Source: Salinisphaera sp. UBA6602
GTDB lineage: Bacteria > Pseudomonadota > Gammaproteobacteria > Nevskiales > Salinisphaeraceae
Length of the DNA stretch: 12,449 bases
NCBI GenBank assembly: GCA_002433465.1
Contig: DJIE01000174.1
Span: 1-12,449, forward strand
Direction: 5' to 3'
The translations under genes were made by a program, and so were the position numbers. Numbering within the stretch: the first letter of the stretch is position 1; the number at the start of each line of letters is the position of its first letter. This document shows positions 7,358 through 12,449 of the stretch, one piece after another. Below the pieces are notes generated by a model. That model worked only from the letters and a program-made list of their open reading frames with translations, made no database searches and was not told the DNA's origin.

Positions 7358-7649
7358 GCTGTGAGGCGCCACGACGCCCGCGAACGCCCTGGCTTGCCGC
7401 CGGACGTGCGCGATCGTCGTCGACACCGCAGCGCCGCGCCGGCCCGGTCCAGACTGCGGCGTCGCCGACACGCCTTGCGAACCCCGAGCGCGCGGCCGTG
7501 TCGAAACACCAACGCCGCCGTCCGATCGCCGCCCGACACATTCATGCCCGCTAAGCGCTTCGCCAATACAGTTTCACGCCGGCAGGCTATGCAGCGTTCG
7601 TATCGCGCCAGGGGTCAACGCCTGCCGAGTCGAGACAACCCGCCCGCGC
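7358..7649. other. 292-base non-coding gap between rng and yhdP
   Basis: The longest gap of the window, in a region where other spacers are 0 to 200 bases. I see no recognisable gene on either strand. The frames that stay open give arginine-rich or proline-rich translations with no family resemblance, as expected of GC-rich non-coding DNA. A small stem is possible (GGCGT 7458-7462 with ACGCC 7470-7474), with no T-run after it. No good -35/-10 pair is visible. A promoter for yhdP-nit, a small RNA or the remains of a lost gene could lie here, but nothing in the sequence decides this. Confidence 0.5.
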
Positions 7650-10600
7650 ATGGCTAGTACGACGATCATCAAACGCGCGTTCGTCGTTACGCTCGCCAGC
7701 CTCGTGATCCTGGCCGGCCTGCTGGTGGGCGGCGTGCGCCTGATCGATCATCTCGTGCCCGGCTATCGCGAAGCGCTGGCCGAGCGCATCGGCCGGCGTA
7801 TCGACGCCGATATCGATATCCAGGCCATCGAACTGCGCTGGCAATGGAACGGCCCGCTGCTGGAGCTGGCTGACGTGCGCGTGACCCGCCACGGCTTCGA
7901 TCAGCCGGCGGTGACGCTCGCCAGCCTGGGCCTGCATTTTTCCTTTACCGACCTCATTCACGGCAAACGCCTGCCGGACGGGCTGACGCTGGAGCGGCCC
8001 ACGCTCACGCTACGCCGCGGCGAAGACGGCCGGCCACAGCTGGCGTACTGGTCGCGGCCGGGCGACGCGCCGCTGGACTGGAACACGGTCAACGAGCGCA
8101 TGGCCATGCTGCGTTCGGCCCGAATCAGCGATGCCGATATCACCCTGCTCGACGCGCGCCTGCCCGACGGGCGCGGTCGTATCGAACGCCTGGATGCGCG
8201 CATCGCCCGCAGCGAGAACGACAGCTATGGCCTGCAATTCAACCTCGACGGCCTGAACTGGCTCGAGCACGCCCAGGGCCAGGCCCGTTTTTCCGGGCGC
8301 CTGCCGAACATCGATACGGCCGAATTCGAATTCAGCGTGGACGGTCTCGACACCCCTTCGCTGGCGCGCAGCACGCAGCTGATCGAGCCGGCACTGCGCG
8401 AACGGCTTTCCGGCGGCCGCATGGCGGCCACGGTCGACGGCCACTGGCAGCAAGGGCAGCTGATCAACGCCGAGGCCCAGCTCGATCTGGCGGCGATAGC
8501 CGACACCGCGACCGACGCCGATCTGGTGCCTGCGCTGTCTGCCACTTTCGAGGCAGCCGGCATCGCGCAAGCGGCCGACGCAAACGCCAGCGCTGACGAT
8601 ATCCGACTGGCGATGACCGCCTTCGACGGCGACGCACCCGGGCTGGATCGCTTTGCGCTGACCGGCGGGATCGACCTCGACGAGCCGCGCCTGCGTATCG
8701 ACGCCCGCCATCTGCCGGTGGGCATTGCCACGCGTCTGGCCCGGCTGCGGATCGACCGTCTTGCCGATACCGCGGTGGATGCGCAGGTCGACAATCTCGC
8801 CCTCACGCTCGGTAGCGATACGCCCTTGCAGCTGGCCCTGGACTTCAACCACCTGTCTATCGATGACCCGGCCATCACGGTCGGCCCGCTGGCAGGCAGC
8901 TATTACCAGCAGGGCGACAACCACATCCTGCAGTTCAACAACGCCGGCGGCACGCTCAGCGCCCGCCGCTATCTGCGCGGCGAACTGGCGATGGACGACC
9001 TGGACGGCGAAATCGCCTGGCAGCGCCGCGACGGCGGCTGGCAGATCGACGCCCGCAAGCTCCAGCTCGCCAGCGCCGAAGCCGAATTCAAAAGCAGCGG
9101 CCGGATACGGCTTCGGCCCGGCCAGGCGCCGGTAGTGGATCTGCAGGCCAGCGCCAGCGCCCCGCAGGTCGCACGCCTGCTCGCACGTATTCCGCAGGCT
9201 GACGACCTGCCCAACGAAAAGCTGCGCGATTGGCTGCCCAAGGCCATTACCGCCGGCACGCTCGACAGCGCCACCCTGGAACTGCGCGGGGCCATGGACC
9301 GGTTTCCGTTCGCCAACCCCCAGGGCGACGAACGCTTTCATCTGGAACTCGTGGGCCACGACGTCGACGTGACCTACAAGGACGACTGGCCGCCGCTGAC
9401 AGGCGCACGCGGCAAGCTCGTACTCGACGGCGATGATCTGCGCGTGGACGTGGCCGCCGCGCGCATGCTGGACGTAGACCTCGGCCCGGCCACCGGCCGG
9501 GTGGAAAACGTGCGCGAACCGGTGCTCGAGATCGACGGCAAGGCACGCAACGCTCGGGCCGAGAAGATGCTGGCCTTCTTGGTGCGCTCGCCGCTGCGCG
9601 ATCGCTTTGCGAAAATCGTCGACGCGCTCAAGGTGACCGGCCCGGCCGATCTGTCGATCGATCTGCGCATACCGCTCAAGCCCGAGCTGGGCGACGTAAA
9701 AGTGTCCGGCGATGTGCGGGCGCGCGGGACGACGCTGCGCACGGCGGCCCTGCCCGGCCCGATCACCGCCATCACCGGCACCCTGCACTTCGACGACGCA
9801 CGCGGGCTGAGCGCGCGCTCTCTCAAGGGCAATCTGCTCGGGGTGGCGCTGGATGCCGACGTGGTGCCGGTGGCCGGCCAGCGCCAGCGCATCGTCGCGC
9901 GTGCCCGGCTGCAGCTGCCGCAGGACGGCGCGGCGGTCGCCCACTATCTGCCCGAGTCGTGGCTGCGCTATGGCCAAGGCGCGAGCGATTTCAACGTGGC
10001 CTTCGAGGTCGCCCGCAACGGCGACGTGTCCGACATCGACCTGAAAAGCGACCTGCGCGGCCTCGCCCTTGAGCTGCCGGAGCCGCTGGACAAGCCCGCC
10101 GATCGTGCCGCGCCGCTGGCCATCACCGTGGCCGGCGATGCCAGCCGCGTACACGTCGGCTACGACGGCCGCGTGGATACCACCGTGCGCCTGCGCGACG
10201 GCGCGGTCACCCGTATTCAGGCGCTGCTCAACGACCGCAGCCTCACCCCGCCGGATCAAGACGGTATCTGGATCGGCGGTCGGGCCGATCACGTCGACGG
10301 GCTGGGCTGGTTCACGGTGGTACAGGATCAGGTCGAAGCCGCCACCCGCGCCGCCGCCCAGTCCGGCAGCAGCGCCAGCGCGCTGGATTTCATCGGCGGT
10401 GATATGCGCATCGGCGCACTGGCCTTCGACAATCGCTACTTCCAGAACACGCATCTGCGCGCGCAGACCATGAACGCGCGCCCGGGCTGGCGGATCGATT
10501 TCGAAGGCCCGGATACCCAGGGCCAGGTCACCTGGACCCAGCCCGCCGGCGGCAATATCAATATTGCCGGCAATCTCGCCCGGCTCGCGCTCAGGACACG

Positions 10601-11477
10601 ACCACAGCAGCCCGTGGCCGCACCGGTCGAGACCAGCCCGATCATCTGGCAGGACATCGACCCGGCCGACCTGCCCCATCTGGATGTGTTCGTGGCCAAT
10701 TTCGAAGTCGACGACACCGACTTCGGCCAGGCCGAAGTCAAGGCCCGCGCCCAGCCCGACGGCTGGCAGCTCGACCGCTTCCAGCTCAAGAACGGGGCTA
10801 TGGAGGGCTGGGCCACCGGTCGCTGGGTTCACGACAACGGCCAGACCGAGGCCAGTGCCCAGACCCGCTTCGAGGGCGCCGGCATGGCCGGGCTGCTGCG
10901 GACTCTCGGCTATCCGGCCAGCGTGAACGCCGATTCCACGCGCCTGCACGCCCGCCTGAACATCGCCCCGAACCCGGTCGGACTGGATCTACGCGCGCTC
11001 GACGGCCAGGTAGAACTCGCCCTCGACAACGGCACCTTCACCGCTGTCGAACCCGGCGCGGCACGGGTGCTGGGGTTGGTTAATCTCTACGTGCTGCCAC
11101 GCCGCCTGCGCCTGGATTTTCGCGACGTGGTCGACGAGGGGCTGGCCTTCGACAAGGTACGGGCGAACTTCACAATCGAGAACGGCAACGCCTACAGCGA
11201 CAATGTGCGTATCGACACGCCGTCCTCGCAGATCCGCATGAACGGGCGCATCGGCCTGGCCGCACGCGACTACGACGAACGCGTGACCATCGTGCCCAAG
11301 GTGGGCAGCGGTGTGACCGTGGCCAGTACCGTGCTCGGCGGCCCGCTGGTGGGCGCGGCGGTATTCGCCATGCAGGAGCTGTTCAAGAAACCGATCAAGA
11401 AATTCTCGAGCATCGCGTATACCCTGAAAGGCAGCTGGGACAACCCGCGCATCGAGCAGCCCAGCGCCGAAGAATAG
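7650..11477 (+). CDS. yhdP: YhdP-family AsmA-like envelope protein
   Basis: A 1275-residue protein (E. coli YhdP 1266) of the AsmA/TamB-like group. YhdP, TamB and YdbH together are needed for phospholipid passage from the inner to the outer membrane in E. coli. One membrane segment is visible at residues 10-29 (FVVTLASLVILAGLLVGG) after a short basic start, so the bulk should lie in the periplasm as a long beta-rich groove. The middle shows repeated short beta-type segments rich in Asp and Arg. The C-terminal region (about 1130-1265) holds the best family marks: RVLGLVNLYVLPRRLRLDF, GLAFDKVRANF, GGPLVGAAVFAMQELF, and YTLKGSWDNPRIE at the end. The ATG at 7650 is the only good start in the frame, though its ribosome site is weak. 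nit follows after 20 bases and is probably co-transcribed. The family call is firm; the exact lipid role is inferred. Confidence 0.9.
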   Translation: MASTTIIKRAFVVTLASLVILAGLLVGGVRLIDHLVPGYREALAERIGRRIDADIDIQAIELRWQWNGPLLELADVRVTRHGFDQPAVTLASLGLHFSFTDLIHGKRLPDGLTLERPTLTLRRGEDGRPQLAYWSRPGDAPLDWNTVNERMAMLRSARISDADITLLDARLPDGRGRIERLDARIARSENDSYGLQFNLDGLNWLEHAQGQARFSGRLPNIDTAEFEFSVDGLDTPSLARSTQLIEPALRERLSGGRMAATVDGHWQQGQLINAEAQLDLAAIADTATDADLVPALSATFEAAGIAQAADANASADDIRLAMTAFDGDAPGLDRFALTGGIDLDEPRLRIDARHLPVGIATRLARLRIDRLADTAVDAQVDNLALTLGSDTPLQLALDFNHLSIDDPAITVGPLAGSYYQQGDNHILQFNNAGGTLSARRYLRGELAMDDLDGEIAWQRRDGGWQIDARKLQLASAEAEFKSSGRIRLRPGQAPVVDLQASASAPQVARLLARIPQADDLPNEKLRDWLPKAITAGTLDSATLELRGAMDRFPFANPQGDERFHLELVGHDVDVTYKDDWPPLTGARGKLVLDGDDLRVDVAAARMLDVDLGPATGRVENVREPVLEIDGKARNARAEKMLAFLVRSPLRDRFAKIVDALKVTGPADLSIDLRIPLKPELGDVKVSGDVRARGTTLRTAALPGPITAITGTLHFDDARGLSARSLKGNLLGVALDADVVPVAGQRQRIVARARLQLPQDGAAVAHYLPESWLRYGQGASDFNVAFEVARNGDVSDIDLKSDLRGLALELPEPLDKPADRAAPLAITVAGDASRVHVGYDGRVDTTVRLRDGAVTRIQALLNDRSLTPPDQDGIWIGGRADHVDGLGWFTVVQDQVEAATRAAAQSGSSASALDFIGGDMRIGALAFDNRYFQNTHLRAQTMNARPGWRIDFEGPDTQGQVTWTQPAGGNINIAGNLARLALRTRPQQPVAAPVETSPIIWQDIDPADLPHLDVFVANFEVDDTDFGQAEVKARAQPDGWQLDRFQLKNGAMEGWATGRWVHDNGQTEASAQTRFEGAGMAGLLRTLGYPASVNADSTRLHARLNIAPNPVGLDLRALDGQVELALDNGTFTAVEPGAARVLGLVNLYVLPRRLRLDFRDVVDEGLAFDKVRANFTIENGNAYSDNVRIDTPSSQIRMNGRIGLAARDYDERVTIVPKVGSGVTVASTVLGGPLVGAAVFAMQELFKKPIKKFSSIAYTLKGSWDNPRIEQPSAEE
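10550..10569. repeat. Near-perfect 20-base palindrome inside yhdP
   Basis: CGGCAATAT (10550-10558) and ATATTGCCG (10561-10569) are exact inverted copies around a two-base centre. The core is AT-rich in otherwise GC-rich DNA. A second perfect palindrome, CCAGGT-C-ACCTGG, lies at 10523-10535. The first encodes the protein repeat GGNINIAGN, a plausible beta-strand turn, so coding constraint may explain it. Confidence 0.5.
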
Positions 11478-11497
11478 CCCGACCGAAGAAGCCCGCC

Positions 11498-12346
11498 ATG
11501 ACCGCCGATTCCAACCTGCCCCACGTCGCCGCCATCCAGATGAACTCGCGCGGTGAAGTCGCGCCTAATCTGGCCTGTGCCGACGACCTGCTCGCCGATG
11601 CCGCACGGCGCGGCGCCCAGCTCGCTGTGCTGCCGGAGAACTTCGCCCTGATGGGCGCCCATGAAACCGACAAGATCGGCGTGGCCGAGGCCGACGGCGC
11701 CGGCAACGGCCATACGCCGATCCAGGACTTCCTGGCCGAGGCGGCACGCAAGTACGGCCTTTGGATCGTCGGCGGCACGATTCCGCTGGCAAGCGATGAA
11801 CCCGATCGTGTCTACCCCAGCTGCCCGGTGTATGCCGACAACGGCGAACGCGTGGCCCGCTACGACAAGATCCACCTGTTCGACGTGGGCGTGCCGGATT
11901 CGGCCGAGGCCTATCGCGAGTCCGCCACCTTCGTGGCCGGCCCGCCCACGCCCCATGTCGTGGATACGCCGATCGGCCGGCTGGGGCTGAGCGTGTGCTA
12001 CGACCTGCGTTTTCCCGAGCTCTATCGCGCCATGGCCGCCGAGGGCGCAGAAATCGTGGTCGCGCCGTCGGCGTTCACCCATACCACCGGCAGCGCGCAC
12101 TGGCACGTGCTCACGCGTGCCCGGGCCATCGAAAACCTGGTCACGATGATCGCGCCCAACCAGGCCGGCCATCACGCCAACGGCCGGCGCACCTATGGGC
12201 ACAGCCTGATCATCGACCCCTGGGGCCAGATCAAGGCCGAAGCGCAAAGCGAAGCCAACGAAGTGATCGTCGCCCCCATCGACCGGGCCCGTATCGCCAG
12301 CCTGCGCGAAGGCTTTCCCTGTCTGTCGCATCGACGTTTGTTCTAG
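11498..12346 (+). CDS. Nitrilase-superfamily amidase, Nit1/deaminated glutathione amidase type
   Basis: A cytosolic carbon-nitrogen hydrolase of 282 residues, the normal length for the Nit branch. The catalytic triad is complete: Glu47 in VLPENF, Lys124 in RYDKIHLFDV and Cys167 in SVCYDLRFPELYR. The supporting Glu142 in YRESATF is also present. HWHVLTRARAIEN, NQAGHHANGRRTYGHSLIIDPWG and the C-terminal HRRLF resemble mammalian Nit1 and bacterial YbeM-like proteins. These hydrolyse deaminated glutathione, a faulty by-product of transaminases, to 2-oxoglutarate and Cys-Gly. The substrate here is inferred from family likeness; a related omega-amidase role (Nit2) is less likely but not excluded. 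It starts 20 bases after yhdP, with a weak GAAGAAG ribosome site. In pseudomonads tldD follows this gene; the window ends too soon to see. Confidence 0.88.
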   Translation: MTADSNLPHVAAIQMNSRGEVAPNLACADDLLADAARRGAQLAVLPENFALMGAHETDKIGVAEADGAGNGHTPIQDFLAEAARKYGLWIVGGTIPLASDEPDRVYPSCPVYADNGERVARYDKIHLFDVGVPDSAEAYRESATFVAGPPTPHVVDTPIGRLGLSVCYDLRFPELYRAMAAEGAEIVVAPSAFTHTTGSAHWHVLTRARAIENLVTMIAPNQAGHHANGRRTYGHSLIIDPWGQIKAEAQSEANEVIVAPIDRARIASLREGFPCLSHRRLF

Positions 12347-12449
12347 GGCCTGTCGTCGCGAGATAAGCCGTCGCATCGATCGTTATCCGTTGGGGCTTGC
12401 CCGTGCCGGGCGTGTCAGGCAAGGCGCGGGCCGCCGAGCGTGGCGGGCC
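12347..12449. other. Non-coding right end of the window
   Basis: After the nit stop there is no frame that looks like a gene start. A small hairpin is possible (GCCCG 12399-12403 with CGGGC 12407-12411, or the outer CTTGCC with GGCAAG), but no T-run follows. I cannot tell whether it is a terminator or the leader of the next gene. Confidence 0.4.

Noticed and set aside
7361..7657. A 98-codon plus-strand frame in the rng-yhdP gap
   Set aside because: GTG start without a ribosome binding site, extremely arginine-rich and low in hydrophobic residues, and it runs into the start of yhdP; it looks like chance opening in GC-rich DNA.
8010..10949. A 979-codon open frame on the minus strand inside yhdP
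   Set aside because: It is the mirror of the yhdP codon pattern in GC-rich DNA; its translation is rich in Arg, Gly, Ala and His and shows no family motif, whereas the plus strand encodes a clear YhdP protein.
12396..12423. Terminator after nit
   Set aside because: The stem is short, has two competing pairings and lacks a T-run.
1..12449. A defence system, mobile element or other new accessory system
   Set aside because: Every sizeable plus-strand gene matches a housekeeping family, composition is even by eye, and there are no transposase, integrase, toxin or repeat-array signs.

Overview
This window reads as a core-genome segment of a GC-rich gammaproteobacterium (by eye about two thirds G+C). 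All recognisable genes lie on the plus strand: trpC (3' end only), an osmC-family gene, speD, holA, proA, nadD, rsfS, rlmH, rng, a yhdP-family gene and a nitrilase-superfamily gene. The proA-nadD-rsfS-rlmH run, the rng-yhdP-nit run and the trpC/osmC/speD group are all arrangements known from Pseudomonas-like Gammaproteobacteria. Here they are joined directly to one another. The many Asp/Glu residues would fit a salt-adapted lineage such as Salinisphaera or a relative, but that is a guess.

Layout. 2-223 is the end of trpC (tryptophan synthesis), followed by a small OsmC-type thiol peroxidase-like protein (308-724). A 200-base gap with the best promoter candidate of the window precedes speD (925-1707, spermidine synthesis). 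After a 103-base gap with an imperfect hairpin comes a tightly packed group: holA (1811-2854, DNA polymerase III delta), proA (2864-4165, proline synthesis), nadD (4193-4858, NAD synthesis), rsfS (4855-5247, ribosome silencing) and rlmH (5267-5734, 23S rRNA methylation). Gaps are 9 and 27 bases, then a 4-base overlap, then 19 bases, so one transcript is likely. After 99 bases comes rng (5834-7357, RNase G). A 292-base non-coding gap, the longest of the window, then leads to a 1275-residue YhdP/AsmA-like envelope protein (7650-11477) and, 20 bases on, a Nit-type amidase (11498-12346). The last 103 bases show no gene.

How the genes work together. nadD, rsfS, rlmH and rng link cofactor supply to ribosome maturation and dormancy, a common bacterial housekeeping association. 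yhdP and nit are probably co-transcribed and concern lipid traffic to the outer membrane and repair of deaminated glutathione, respectively.

I found no mobile element, tRNA, rRNA, CRISPR array or convincing Rho-independent terminator, and no sign of a new system. The points most worth a second look are the gene-order junctions: no crp/vfr between trpC and osmC, no leuS-lptE before holA, and no maf between rlmH and rng. The 292-base gap before yhdP and a few start-codon oddities are next.
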